DNA from: Pedobacter kyonggii
GTDB taxonomy: Bacteria; Bacteroidota; Bacteroidia; Sphingobacteriales; Sphingobacteriaceae
Length of the DNA: 64,000 nucleotides
NCBI RefSeq assembly: GCF_004310665.1
Contig: NZ_SIXF01000015.1
Location: 62,001 to 126,000, forward strand
Reading direction: 5' to 3'
Shown: one piece after another, positions 43,371-52,240 of the stretch
Position numbering within the stretch: position 1 is the stretch's first letter
Layout of the letters: the number at the start of each line of letters is the position of its first letter
The notes under the pieces: model-generated
What the model saw: the letters and a program-made list of their open reading frames with translations, nothing else
The model's database searches: none
Told to the model about the DNA's origin: nothing
Program-made: the position numbers and the translations under genes

Positions 43371-44507
43371 TTAGTTTAGGTTCGTCGTCAAAAGTTCCCT
43401 TCGTTCACCCTGATGTAAGATCCGGCTTACAGGAACAGCAATCCTTGTAACGAAAAGCTCCCCTTCCCTCCCGAAATGAAAACCGATATCGTTGCCATAA
43501 GCGAAACGGAGGCGCTGGCCGATATTTTTCAGGCCGGCATTTGTGCCGCCCGCCCCAGATCTAATAAGGTTTACCGCATTTGAAGTTTCAATAACCAGCT
43601 CACCATCTTCCACAACAGCAATGATGCGAATTTCATGCAGGGCATGGCCCACATCACCATGCTTGAATATATTTTCCACCAGCGTCAGCAGCACCAACGG
43701 GATAAAACGCAGTCCCATCGCCTGATCAGAAAAATAGCTCATCACCTTGAGCTCCATATTCTTCCTGAGCTGGTAAAGATAGATCAGCTTTTCTATCTGC
43801 TCAATCTCCTCACCAAGGGATACCGTATCATCAAGATCGCCCGAATCCACCGCATAACGCATCATCTCAGAAAGGGTCATCACCGCCTGTGAAGCCTCCT
43901 GCGAGAGTTCCGAGATGCTATGGTATATAAAATCCAGCGTATTGAAAAGAAAATGCGGATTGATCTGTGCCTTTAAAAAATCGTTCTGCGCCTTTGAAAG
44001 TGCCTGCTTTATCCTTTCCTCCTCAATCACCCTTTCCAGCCGCTGTTTCTCCATCTCCTCAGCCCTGTCGCGTTCCACCAGATAGTTTTTAAGGAAAAAA
44101 TAGGCCGCCGAAAAACCGAACACATAAATCCAGCGGTAAAGGATCTTGGAACTATAAGCCCAGGTAAGCGAAAAACCCTCCGAACGGTTGGCAAAATGCC
44201 AATCGATCATCAGCAGGTCCGTATAATAATTGGCCAGAAGAAAAATCAGAAAAAGCAGCGCCACACCGAGCGGGGCCCGCCAGAGCATATGGGCTTTAAG
44301 CTTAAACGCAAAGGGCAGAACCAACAGTGCAGACAGATAAAATACCCCAATGGTAATCAGGTAATGTGAAATATAATTCACCGGATGACCGAAAGCTCCG
44401 ACCATCAGCCCCACGGCCACAACCTCATAGCAAATGAAGAGGAACCAGATGAGAATATGTATCCAGAATCCCTTAAACCCTGCTGAAATAGTTTTTTTCA
44501 TGTGCAT
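43371..44507 (-). CDS. LytS-type sensor histidine kinase
   Basis: 378 aa. Four or five membrane segments in the first ~140 residues, a coiled-coil linker ('VERDRAEEMEKQRLERVIEEERIKQAL'), phosphoacceptor 'KAQINPHFLFNTLDFI' (His near 182) and an N-box 'VENIFKHGDVG' with 'GTNAGLKNIGQRLRFAYG'. It pairs with the LytTR regulator upstream in the same operon. Its codon use is visibly GC-richer than the core genes, suggesting recent acquisition. Confidence 0.9.
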   Translation of the reverse strand: MHMKKTISAGFKGFWIHILIWFLFICYEVVAVGLMVGAFGHPVNYISHYLITIGVFYLSALLVLPFAFKLKAHMLWRAPLGVALLFLIFLLANYYTDLLMIDWHFANRSEGFSLTWAYSSKILYRWIYVFGFSAAYFFLKNYLVERDRAEEMEKQRLERVIEEERIKQALSKAQNDFLKAQINPHFLFNTLDFIYHSISELSQEASQAVMTLSEMMRYAVDSGDLDDTVSLGEEIEQIEKLIYLYQLRKNMELKVMSYFSDQAMGLRFIPLVLLTLVENIFKHGDVGHALHEIRIIAVVEDGELVIETSNAVNLIRSGAGGTNAGLKNIGQRLRFAYGNDIGFHFGREGELFVTRIAVPVSRILHQGERRELLTTNLN

Positions 44508-44513
44508 TTTCCT

Positions 44514-44768
44514 TTATAAGTAGAATAGTACAGGTACTATCCGAGTTCTTTTCCGGGCCTGTCCAGGGCGGCTAGTTTTCATAAAAAACGTTATGAAACA
44601 GCCAAAAAACACCCTAAAAACAAGAACCGTATTTGTATTCAGATCAACCAAAAAACAGCTCAGAAACTTTGATACCAATCCAACTGATGCTACCACAGCG
44701 ACCTTCACCACAACAGCAACAGGCTCAGGAGTGATCTTCCAATAATCTAAACTCTTCAGGGCCTGCAC
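44514..44768 (-). CDS. Possible 84-aa coupled small protein (GTG start)
   Basis: The frame starts with GTG directly after the response-regulator TGA (TGAGTG) and ends 6 nt before the kinase ATG, filling the gap exactly. The product begins MQALKSLDYWKITPEPVA followed by a hydrophobic Val/Ala stretch and later aromatic-rich segments, then a basic tail. It could be a small membrane or secreted peptide, or a chance frame. The Pro-Val-Ala start resembles leader-plus-hydrophobic peptides; no family is recognised. Confidence 0.35.
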   Translation of the reverse strand: MQALKSLDYWKITPEPVAVVVKVAVVASVGLVSKFLSCFLVDLNTNTVLVFRVFFGCFITFFMKTSRPGQARKRTRIVPVLFYL

Positions 44769-45503
44769 TCAACCTTTGCGCTTCGCCCTGAAGAGCTTAT
44801 CATCAACAAACTCGTTGAAATATTTCTTATAGTAATCCCCTACCGTGATCTTTGTCCCGGTCACCATTTTGATGGTATTCCCCTCAATATATTCGATATA
44901 TTCCTGTGCAATGATAAAACTCCGCTGGAACTGCAGGAAACCTTCCCTGGGCAGCAGTTTCTTGGCTATTTCGCCCAGCGTGCTGTAGGTCAGAAAACTC
45001 TTGTCCCTGGTATGCACCTGCACATAGTTCATTTTGCTTTCCACCGCAACAATGTCACCGTAATTCACCTTGATCAGCCTAAGGTTTTCTTCCTTGCTCT
45101 TGATAAACATAAAATCATCGGCAATTGTCAGGCCACCATCCCCGGTTTTCTGCGGAAAGAGTTTATTGAAGATAACGATGAACTTTCCCTGGGAATAGGG
45201 TTTCAATAAAAATGCATCCGCTTCGACCTCATAAGCATCAAAAGCGTACTGACGGTGCGCAGTGGTAAAAACCAGTTTATCGGTCTTCTGCCTCACCTCC
45301 TTTGCCAGCTCAATGCCGGTAATGCCCGGCATATCCACATCCATCAGGATCAGATCCACAGGCTCGCCCGCAGTAATCTCGATAAGCGCTTTGAGCGGAT
45401 CGGTATAACTTTTGACTAATTGCAGCTGGGGGACCGAGTCGATATACCGCTTCAATCCCGCTACCGCATGCGGCTCATCATCTACAATTATGCACTTGTA
45501 CAT
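44769..45503 (-). CDS. LytTR-family response regulator
   Basis: 244 aa from the ATG at 45503; an upstream in-frame start at 45569 would add 22 residues before the receiver strand 'YKCIIVDDEP'. Receiver with D8-D9 and phosphoacceptor D55 ('LILMDVDMPG'), then a LytTR DNA-binding domain ('DIVAVESKMNYVQVHT', 'FLQFQRSFIIAQEYIEYIEG'). It precedes its LytS-type kinase. Target genes unknown; the lone 163-aa gene downstream on the same strand is one candidate. Confidence 0.92.
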   Translation of the reverse strand: MYKCIIVDDEPHAVAGLKRYIDSVPQLQLVKSYTDPLKALIEITAGEPVDLILMDVDMPGITGIELAKEVRQKTDKLVFTTAHRQYAFDAYEVEADAFLLKPYSQGKFIVIFNKLFPQKTGDGGLTIADDFMFIKSKEENLRLIKVNYGDIVAVESKMNYVQVHTRDKSFLTYSTLGEIAKKLLPREGFLQFQRSFIIAQEYIEYIEGNTIKMVTGTKITVGDYYKKYFNEFVDDKLFRAKRKG

Positions 45504-45569
45504 TGCGACTGGTTTCTGTTTGGGTTTTAAAGATAGGGCTTTAATTTTTTTTTGACAGGATTCTATCAT

Positions 45570-46088
45570 CTTTTTCCCGAAAAAAGGTTGTTTTATGGAG
45601 AAAACAAGTCTAATTCCAGAGACATCTCACCAATAAACCAATCATCAGGCCCTATGCATCACCCTGGTTCACAGCAGCTTTCAGCACCCAAAACTCCTAT
45701 TGCGTTTTAACGTACTGCATATGCATGTCTCGCCACTTAATCCCTAGTACCCGTTTACAAAAAAAGCGCTTCAATCCTGAAAGCGCTAGGTTGGATAAAA
45801 AGTGTGGATCCTATAGGGTTTGCAGCGCAAAAATAAGGGGCAGCTCCGGAATAGAATACCTCAATCCAAAAGTTCTCCAACATAATTATTACTAATATCT
45901 CTGGATTTGTATCCATACTCCCCTGTCAGGGACAGACGCGGCATCCTTTTGAAACAAAAGATACAGCAAATGGCCCGGCCCGCAGGGGACAACCAAAAAC
46001 AAAACCTGACCAAAGCAGCCCCACACCAACAACAGTTCCTCATCTAGCCTGTGGAATAAAAGATCTCCCGGCAAAGCCAACAATCCAT
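45570..46088. other. Gap upstream of the second two-component system
   Basis: About 520 nt without a convincing gene. A hairpin AGCGCTTTCA/TGAAGCGCT-like (45767-45787), followed on the minus strand by a T run, looks like a terminator or leader attenuator ahead of the regulator gene. Two short overlapping minus-strand frames (45861-46083) are rich in Cys/Trp and look like chance. Confidence 0.5.
45767..45787 (-). terminator. Hairpin with T run upstream of the LytTR gene
   Basis: On the minus strand AGCGCTTTCA, loop GGAT, TGAAGCGCT then TTTTTT. It would stop transcripts coming from upstream or act in a leader of the response regulator mRNA. Confidence 0.6.
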
Positions 46089-46096
46089 TATCTTTG
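46089..46096 (+). promoter_or_regulatory. -7 box TATCTTTG of the 76-aa gene
   Basis: A perfect TAnnTTTG match ending 5 nt before the ATG at 46102, pointing to a leaderless transcript. Confidence 0.6.
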
Positions 46097-46101
46097 CCTG
46101 A

Positions 46102-46332
46102 ATGAGTCTACCCCTGCGCATCACCTTTGAGAACAAAGATTACACCTATAGTGTTCTCACCAGGAATATCGACAAAGACACCAAAGAAATAAAGATCAGT
46201 TTACAGGGCGAAGAACTGACATTGATCCAGCGTTCCACCAAAGAATGGGATTGCCCCGAACAAACAGTCGGCGATAACCACGGACTGATCAAAGCGATAG
46301 GAAAAAATATAGCCCTACGCTACCGGCTCTAA
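46102..46332 (+). CDS. Small conserved-looking protein, 76 aa
   Basis: A soluble, beta-rich small protein ('LRITFENKDYTYSVLTRN', 'KEIKISLQGEELTLIQRST') ending in 'IGKNIALRYRL'. It has a consensus promoter right at the start codon, which supports its reality. No function recognised. Confidence 0.6.
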   Translation: MSLPLRITFENKDYTYSVLTRNIDKDTKEIKISLQGEELTLIQRSTKEWDCPEQTVGDNHGLIKAIGKNIALRYRL

Positions 46333-46771
46333 TTGTTTTATAATAAAACATTGGCCGGGTCTGGAGCATACATCAACCAGTTTGCTTAACAACAACCGCA
46401 TACAGATAAGATCAGGAGACTGGATCTCTTGCCAATCATTCAACCGTGATTTCATCCGGCAGAACAACCGGGCATTTTTCCTTAACAGGAAACCCTGGTA
46501 CTGTTTGAACAGCCCTGTTTATTTTCAATCCGGTTACATCGCAGCAGCGTCCGGTAAGAGGCACACCCACCGCCCTTTCATCTTTACCTGGTTTACCTGC
46601 ATCCCCCATACCTGACCGCACTGTTTAATTCGTCAAAAAAGCCTGTTGAACTAAAAAATTACGAAATTTATTTTTTAAAGGTCAAAGCAAAAAAGTGGCT
46701 TTTAAATGGATCTGAGGCCTGTTTTTATAAATTTATACAATCTTTTTCACAAAAAAGACGGAAAATTCCAC
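46333..46771. other. Non-coding gap
   Basis: About 440 nt. Two short overlapping opposing frames (46382-46615 plus, 46436-46621 minus) have no recognisable content. The end is AT-rich and carries the promoter of the broken TetR gene. Confidence 0.45.
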
Positions 46772-46779
46772 TAACTTTG
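46772..46779 (+). promoter_or_regulatory. -7 box TAACTTTG ahead of the broken TetR gene
   Basis: A perfect TAnnTTTG match ending 4 nt before the ATG at 46784. Confidence 0.55.
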
Positions 46780-46783
46780 AGTT

Positions 46784-47348
46784 ATGCAAACAAAAAGGCG
46801 GATTTTAGATTCGGCACTCAAGCTTTATAACGAGCTCGGGTCAGCACGGTAATGCCAAAGATTTATGCATCAGTGCCGGAAACCTACATTATCACTTCAA
46901 GCATACAGAAGATATTATCCACGAACTTTATCAAGAACTTGTATTTGAATATGACCAAAGGTTTCTCCTCTGGGGAAACATAACCAATATAGATAACCAA
47001 TCTATGGGTGACTTTATTCAGGATTCTTTTGAAATAGTTTATAAATATCGTTTTATCTTCCTCAATGTTATCGAATTATCGAACAGGATCAATATTTTTA
47101 AGTCGGGCTACAAGGAGTTGAGATTGAAGCGGGAATACCAGTTTAAAGATATCTGTAATAAGCTTACGGATGCGGGATACTTCAAGATCCGGATACCTGA
47201 CCACGAGTTGTCTATCTTGTTAAGCCAGATATTTATCATCAGCGATTTTTATCTTTCCTATAACCAGATTGGTAAGGGCCTGGAAAAAGATGCGGCCTTA
47301 GCGGAATATAGTCCACTGATTATCGCGCTGTTTAAGCCTTATCTTTGA
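46784..47348 (+). pseudogene. TetR-family regulator, disrupted in the DNA-binding domain
   Basis: The frame opens with MQTKRRILDSALKLYNELG, a standard TetR start, then stops (TAA at about 46850). The following frame resumes as KDLCISAGNLHYHFKHTEDI and runs to the stop at 47348 with a normal ligand-binding part (its first ATG is at 47004). Between them the segment that should hold the first HTH helix is shortened and shifted ('GVSTVMP' can be read in the third frame). So a small deletion with frameshift has destroyed the DNA-binding domain. The C-terminal part is intact. Confidence 0.78.
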
Positions 47349-47434
47349 TAATTGCTCAAAATCTACTGACAAACGAAATAAGATTGGAAGAAAATGATCA
47401 ACTAAACTTGAAATTCTCATTATCTGATAACGAC

Positions 47435-47920
47435 CTAAGGCTTCTGAGAAATTGAAACCTCTGCATTAATTTTGTTCAGGTTATCGCGGATCAGGTTTAA
47501 GTCTTCAGCTTCCATATTTTTTAAAGGAATAACCAGCTGCGTAGCCATCGAATCTACATCACCTCCCCTGTCTTTATAGGTCTGCACAATTACATCATCA
47601 CCTTTGGTATGGATATACAATTTGCCCGAAGCCGTTGTACCAAGATAATCCATATCTTTAAATTTCGACAGCTTAAATGCGAAATATTCTGTTTTACCGT
47701 TATTAAAATAACGCTTGTAACGGCAAAAGCCATTGTTGGTAACATTTAGCTCGTAACGTTTTACCTGGTCGCTTTCCTGACTGTTATCGTAATGATCGGT
47801 AAATGTTTTCTGAAGGAAATTGATCGATTGTGTTACGGTTTCGGGGTCGGAAAAAGCACATAAAAACATACAAAAAGCCGAAAGAAGGGATATTTTCAAG
47901 CAGAGTGTAAACTTTTTCAT
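47435..47920 (-). CDS. Small secreted protein of unknown function
   Basis: 161 aa with a signal peptide ('FTLCLKISLLSAFCMFLCAFSDP'). The mature part is polar and beta-rich ('RYELNVTNNGFCRYKRYFNNGKTEYFAFKLSKFKDMDYLG', 'LYIHTKGDDVIVQTYKDRGG'). No family recognised. Divergent from the next gene. Confidence 0.65.
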   Translation of the reverse strand: MKKFTLCLKISLLSAFCMFLCAFSDPETVTQSINFLQKTFTDHYDNSQESDQVKRYELNVTNNGFCRYKRYFNNGKTEYFAFKLSKFKDMDYLGTTASGKLYIHTKGDDVIVQTYKDRGGDVDSMATQLVIPLKNMEAEDLNLIRDNLNKINAEVSISQKP

Positions 47921-47959
47921 CAGGTTAGCGTTTTAAACACACCAATTTAATTAAAATCA

Positions 47960-47967
47960 TAAATTTG
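47960..47967 (+). promoter_or_regulatory. -7 box TAAATTTG
   Basis: A perfect TAnnTTTG match ending 3 nt before the ATG at 47971. It decides the start: the longer frame from TTG at 47965 would begin inside the promoter box. Confidence 0.65.
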
Positions 47968-47970
47968 TAT

Positions 47971-48450
47971 ATGAGTTTTTCTCCACAATCAAGAGTTTGG
48001 GTATACCAAAGCGATCGCAAATTTACTTCTGTTGAAGAAAGTGAGATCTTAAACAAATTAGCAGCTTTTACTAACCAGTGGAAAGCACATGGAAATGAAT
48101 TGCTTGCAAAAGCAGAAATCCGCTATGGCTTTTTTATTATCCTAACGGTCGACGAAAGCCAGGCGGGCGTTACCGGTTGCTCTATTGATAGCTCTGTTCG
48201 CTTAATTAAAGAAATTGAACAGGAATACCACGTAGACCTTTTTAACCGTTTCAACATTGCCTATAAAGTAAATGGAGAAGTTGTAGTAAACAGCAAAGAA
48301 GATTTTGAAACTTTGGTAAATATCAAACAGGTAACGCCAGAAACGATTGTGTTTAACAATATGGTACAAAATCTGGCCGAGCTTGAAAGCAAATGGGAAG
48401 TTCCGTTCCAAAACAGTTGGCATTCTACTGTTTTTGCTCACTTATTGTAA
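47971..48450 (+). CDS. Conserved Bacteroidota protein, 159 aa
   Basis: A soluble alpha/beta protein ('SRVWVYQSDRKFTSVEESEILNKLAAFTNQWKAHGNEL', 'VTGCSIDSSVRLIKEIEQEYHVDLFNRF', ending 'VPFQNSWHSTVFAHLL'). Homologues are common in this phylum and are sometimes mislabelled as ABC transporter ATPase, although no Walker motifs are present. The 'GCSIDSSV' turn is a conserved feature. Function unknown. It is followed 5 nt later by a YciI-like gene. Confidence 0.8.
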   Translation: MSFSPQSRVWVYQSDRKFTSVEESEILNKLAAFTNQWKAHGNELLAKAEIRYGFFIILTVDESQAGVTGCSIDSSVRLIKEIEQEYHVDLFNRFNIAYKVNGEVVVNSKEDFETLVNIKQVTPETIVFNNMVQNLAELESKWEVPFQNSWHSTVFAHLL

Positions 48451-48455
48451 GCCAT

Positions 48456-48746
48456 ATGTTCATTGTAGATCTTAAATATATTGTTCCGCTAACCGAGTTG
48501 GATGAACATATGGACGCCCATGTCCAATATTTAAAGAAATACTATAAAAAAAACATTTTCGTTGCCTCGGGCAGAAAAGTACCCCGAACTGGTGGAATCA
48601 TTTTAGCACTGGCAAAGGATGAAGAAGCTTTAAAAAAAATCCTGATGGAAGATCCGTTTTACATCAATCGATTGGCCGATTTCACCATTACCCAATTCTT
48701 AACCTCACAATATCACCCAGATCTTGAATCACTTTTAGGAAAATAA
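48456..48746 (+). CDS. YciI-family protein
   Basis: 96 aa from the ATG at 48456 (a longer frame from 48393 overlaps the previous gene and is not credible). 'MFIVDLKYIVPLTELDEHMDAH', 'YLKKYYKKNIFVASGRKVPRTGGIILAL' and 'FYINRLADFTITQF' match the YciI ferredoxin-like alpha/beta fold, in which a His-Asp pair ('DEHMDAH') forms a putative active site. Probably translated with the preceding gene. Confidence 0.82.
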   Translation: MFIVDLKYIVPLTELDEHMDAHVQYLKKYYKKNIFVASGRKVPRTGGIILALAKDEEALKKILMEDPFYINRLADFTITQFLTSQYHPDLESLLGK

Positions 48747-48836
48747 TTCTTAAAACCAGTAGTGATATCCTACATTATTTTCACTACTGCTCAAACAATT
48801 AGCTAGCAAAAAACATTATATTGGTTAAATCAAATA

Positions 48837-51254
48837 ATGTCTATGAAGCGCTGGCTCAAAATCTCTTTAAAAATTGTATCGGTTGTTGTGGTTCTGATTA
48901 TTCTCACCTGGCTGGCAGGTGCATTTTACATCAGTAGAAATAAAAAAGAAGTACTCACTTCTATCCTATCACAGCTCAATAAAAATTTAAACGGAAAAAT
49001 TACCGCTACAAGTATGGAGCCAACACTCCTAAAAAGTTTCCCCGGGGTTTCGGTATCCTTAAACGGCGTTTTACTGAGAGATAGCTTATGGAGCCAACAT
49101 AAACACGATCTTTTAAAAGCACAGGATATAGATGTATCGCTAAATGTACTTTCGCTCATTGTAGGTAATATCAACATTAAACAGATTGCCATTAACAATG
49201 CCGCTATTTATATCTACACCGATTCTACAGGCTATAGCAACACCAGTATTTTAAAAAGCAAACCTAAAAACGAGAAAAAATCGTCATCAAAATCTTCCTT
49301 ATTAGAAGTCAAAAAAATAGATTTTAACAAGGTTAGCCTGATATTAGATAACAAAAAGAGGTTTAAGTTATTCAATTTCGATATTGATCAGATCCAGGGC
49401 AGAATGCAATATCCTGATAGCGGTTGGACCGGTAAAATTAAATTGATGACCAAGGTAAACAGTTTCGCCTTCAATACGCGTAAAGGAAGCTTTTTAAAAG
49501 ACAAAACTTTAGATGGAACATTAAATGCACGTTATAGCCGTGATCTTAATGCAGTAATTCTGAGTCCCGAAATTCTAAACATTGGCGGCCATCCTTTTAA
49601 AATCGGGGCCAAAATAGAATTGGATAAATCTGCTTTTGCCATTAGCATAGCTGTTGATGATATTTTATTTAGAGATGTTGCCTTACTCTTATCGCCTAAT
49701 ATCTCTTCCAAACTCCTAAAGTTCGGCATAGAAAAACCGATCGATATCCGGGGAAACATTGTTGATGACGGATCCGGGAAATACGGAGATCCCTTGATCA
49801 AAGTAGGCATAACCGTTCGGGATAATGTGGTTTCTATTCCGGCAGGCAAATTAACGGCCTGTAATTTTGATGGTTCCTTTACCAATCGGGATACCGTTGG
49901 TGGTATTATTGGTGATGAAAATTCATCCATCAAGTTCCACAGGCTTACGGCAAAATATTTTAATGCACCGCTTAAGATCGACACTTTCACAGTGAATAAT
50001 TTATCGCGTCCGATTGCTACCGGACTAGTAACCTCGCAATTTCCCCTATCCAATTTAAACAATTCATTGGGCACGAACGATTTTGAATTTAAAAACGGAA
50101 CAGCCAACTTAAGGCTTTACTGTAAGGCAGATATTGATAATTTCAGATTTACCAAACCTGTTGTTTCAGGTAAAATACAGATTGCCGATGCTGATATCCT
50201 TTACATCCCCCGGAAGCTTCATCTGGTAAAAAGTGCTTTAAACATCAACTTCAACCAGAATGATTTATCGATACAGAACGGGCATTTTCAGCTGGGCAAA
50301 AGCGAGCTTAATGTAAGTTGTAGCATCGCCAATTTTGCCAACCTGTATTATACTGCTCCCGAAAAAATATTGGTAAACTTAAAAATGTCGAGCCCTCAAC
50401 TCTATTTAAAGGAATTTTTACCCTTCTTAGGACCAAGAACGGCAAAGAAAAAATCGAGTGGAAACAAACAAGTGGTTTCCAAAGAGCTGAGCAATGTACT
50501 GGAGCTTTCGAAAATGAATATCCGTTTAACCGTTGATAAAGCCATTTATGATAATTTTCTGGCCAAAAATCTAGATGCTGATATTTCTTTGCGTGGCGGG
50601 GGGATTTTCTTCAACAAAATAAGCGTGGCCCACGCGGGTGGTCGGTTATCACTAAATGGGAATATTATGCAGGAAGCTGCCTCAAACAGCTTTAAAATCA
50701 ATTCAAAGATCAGCCATGTAAGTGTTAAAGATTTCTTTTATTCGTTTGATAACTTCGGGCAGAACACCATTACCAACAAGAATTTAAAGGGTTATTTATC
50801 AGCGTTAGCCAACATTTCCGGAAGGATATCGCACACCGGAAAAATTCTTCCGCGATCGATAAACGGAAAAGTAGTGTTCAACCTGAACAATGCCGCCCTT
50901 GTGAATTTCGACCCAATGGTTAAGGTCGGAAAATTTGCTTTTGCCAACAGGAACTTATCAAACGTAGAAATTAAAAATCTTGATGGAACACTTAACATAC
51001 GTGGTGATAAAATAGAAATCAGTCCGATGCAGATAAACTCCAGCGCGTTAAACTTTAACGTAAAAGGCACTTACGCTTTAGGAAATGGCACAAATGTAGA
51101 GATGGACATCCCGCTGAGAAACCCTAAAGGCGACGAAAACTTAACCAGATCAGAAAAAAGAGAAGCCCGCATGCGCGGCATCGTATTACATCTAAAAGCG
51201 GTAGATGACGAAAAAGGTGGAATAAAAATCAGGTGGAATAAGGATCACGACTAG
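48837..51254 (+). CDS. AsmA-family envelope protein
   Basis: 805 aa (second ATG at 48843). An N-terminal membrane anchor ('ISLKIVSVVVVLIILTWLAGAFYI') is followed by 'NKNLNGKITATSMEPTLLKSFPGVSVSLNGVLLRDS', typical of the AsmA N-terminal domain, and by a long beta-rich body ending with the AsmA C-terminal pattern ('SALNFNVKGTYALGNGTNVEMDIPLRNPKG'). The AsmA clan includes chorein-like lipid-transfer proteins of the envelope. Monocistronic. Confidence 0.88.
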   Translation: MSMKRWLKISLKIVSVVVVLIILTWLAGAFYISRNKKEVLTSILSQLNKNLNGKITATSMEPTLLKSFPGVSVSLNGVLLRDSLWSQHKHDLLKAQDIDVSLNVLSLIVGNINIKQIAINNAAIYIYTDSTGYSNTSILKSKPKNEKKSSSKSSLLEVKKIDFNKVSLILDNKKRFKLFNFDIDQIQGRMQYPDSGWTGKIKLMTKVNSFAFNTRKGSFLKDKTLDGTLNARYSRDLNAVILSPEILNIGGHPFKIGAKIELDKSAFAISIAVDDILFRDVALLLSPNISSKLLKFGIEKPIDIRGNIVDDGSGKYGDPLIKVGITVRDNVVSIPAGKLTACNFDGSFTNRDTVGGIIGDENSSIKFHRLTAKYFNAPLKIDTFTVNNLSRPIATGLVTSQFPLSNLNNSLGTNDFEFKNGTANLRLYCKADIDNFRFTKPVVSGKIQIADADILYIPRKLHLVKSALNINFNQNDLSIQNGHFQLGKSELNVSCSIANFANLYYTAPEKILVNLKMSSPQLYLKEFLPFLGPRTAKKKSSGNKQVVSKELSNVLELSKMNIRLTVDKAIYDNFLAKNLDADISLRGGGIFFNKISVAHAGGRLSLNGNIMQEAASNSFKINSKISHVSVKDFFYSFDNFGQNTITNKNLKGYLSALANISGRISHTGKILPRSINGKVVFNLNNAALVNFDPMVKVGKFAFANRNLSNVEIKNLDGTLNIRGDKIEISPMQINSSALNFNVKGTYALGNGTNVEMDIPLRNPKGDENLTRSEKREARMRGIVLHLKAVDDEKGGIKIRWNKDHD

Positions 51255-51320
51255 TTTTAGCCCCAAGTCTGGAGTCCAAAGTCCTTAGTCGATAAACGGA
51301 CTGAAGACTTTGCCTGTCGA

Positions 51321-52049
51321 TTAAAAATCCAGCGGCCCTAACCTATTCATATTCCTTAAAATCAGATACTGGCGGTGCCTGATGTATGGGGTTGCATTTT
51401 TTGGCGTCCACCTTCTTGGGTTTGGAAAACAGGAAGCAATTAAAGCGGCTTGTTTCTTAGTGAGTTTTGTACAGGATTTACCATAATACTCCTGGGCGGC
51501 GGCCTCGGCGCCATAAATCCCATCGCCCATTTCGATTACGTTCAGGTAAACTTCCAATATTCTTTCTTTGCTCCAGAACAGTTCGATGAGTAGCGTAAAA
51601 TAAGCTTCAAAACCTTTTCTTATCCACGACCGGCCAGGCCACAAAAAAACGTTTTTAGCTGTTTGTTGCGAAATGGTACTTCCACCCTTTATCTTTTTCC
51701 CTTTGGCATTACTGGCAAAAGCTTTTTCAATGGCTTTCATATCAAAACCAATGTGTTTTAAAAAGAGCTGATCTTCGGCGGATACCGCAGCCCTTTTCAT
51801 ATTATCAGACATATCCTCGAATTTCACCCACTTTTTTTCGGTTTTAAAAGTCTTTCCATCCGCTTTTCGCTCAATGTTCCGTAGCACCATTAAAAGTGTA
51901 ATGGGGGGGGTGATAAAACGCAGGGCGATTACCCAAAACACAGAAACCAGCAGAAAATATAAAAATACTTTCGTAGCAATATTGGTAATCTTCTTTAGAA
52001 GGGGGTGCTTTGATTTGCTTTTGGTTCTGCTTGTCCGCGTTTTCGCCAT
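51321..52049 (-). CDS. mtgA: Monofunctional biosynthetic peptidoglycan transglycosylase
   Basis: 242 aa. One N-terminal membrane helix ('VFLYFLLVSVFWVIALRFI', ~28-46) then a GT51 domain: 'SAEDQLFLKHIGFD' with catalytic Glu at residue 92, 'KGGSTISQQTAKNVFLWPGRSW', 'KERILEVYLNVIEMGDGIYGAEAAAQ' and 'ALIASCFPNPRRWTP'. It polymerises lipid II glycan strands at the inner membrane and lacks a transpeptidase domain. A run of eight G on the plus strand lies within the gene near 51902. Confidence 0.95.
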   Translation of the reverse strand: MAKTRTSRTKSKSKHPLLKKITNIATKVFLYFLLVSVFWVIALRFITPPITLLMVLRNIERKADGKTFKTEKKWVKFEDMSDNMKRAAVSAEDQLFLKHIGFDMKAIEKAFASNAKGKKIKGGSTISQQTAKNVFLWPGRSWIRKGFEAYFTLLIELFWSKERILEVYLNVIEMGDGIYGAEAAAQEYYGKSCTKLTKKQAALIASCFPNPRRWTPKNATPYIRHRQYLILRNMNRLGPLDF

Positions 52050-52240
52050 GGCGCAAAGGTAATTAAAGGGACGGAAGAAGGGAAATGCAGAGGACTGGTA
52101 TAATGCGATTTTTTTTATTATCGAAAAACAACGCCAAAATGCAAAATTCTCGTGGTAAACCCTTATTGTACATTAAAATCAGTTTGTTTATGTATTTTGT
52201 GATTCATATTTTTAAACAGGGCGCAAACAAAATTAACCAA

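Noticed and set aside
45861-46083. Cys/Trp-rich short minus-strand frames
   Set aside because: Unusual composition, no start signal, overlapping frames; look like chance.
46382-46621. Two opposing short frames
   Set aside because: No promoter, no family features, and they overlap each other on opposite strands.
27021-47348. tRNA-Phe as the integration site of the accessory region
   Set aside because: No integrase gene and no copy of the tRNA 3' end was noticed near 33 or 47 kb; the tRNA pair is separated from the region by core genes.
47971-48450. ABC transporter ATPase label for the 159-aa protein
   Set aside because: No Walker A, signature or Walker B motif is present.
49532-50107. 191-aa minus-strand frame
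   Set aside because: Shadow of the AsmA-like gene with no recognisable content.
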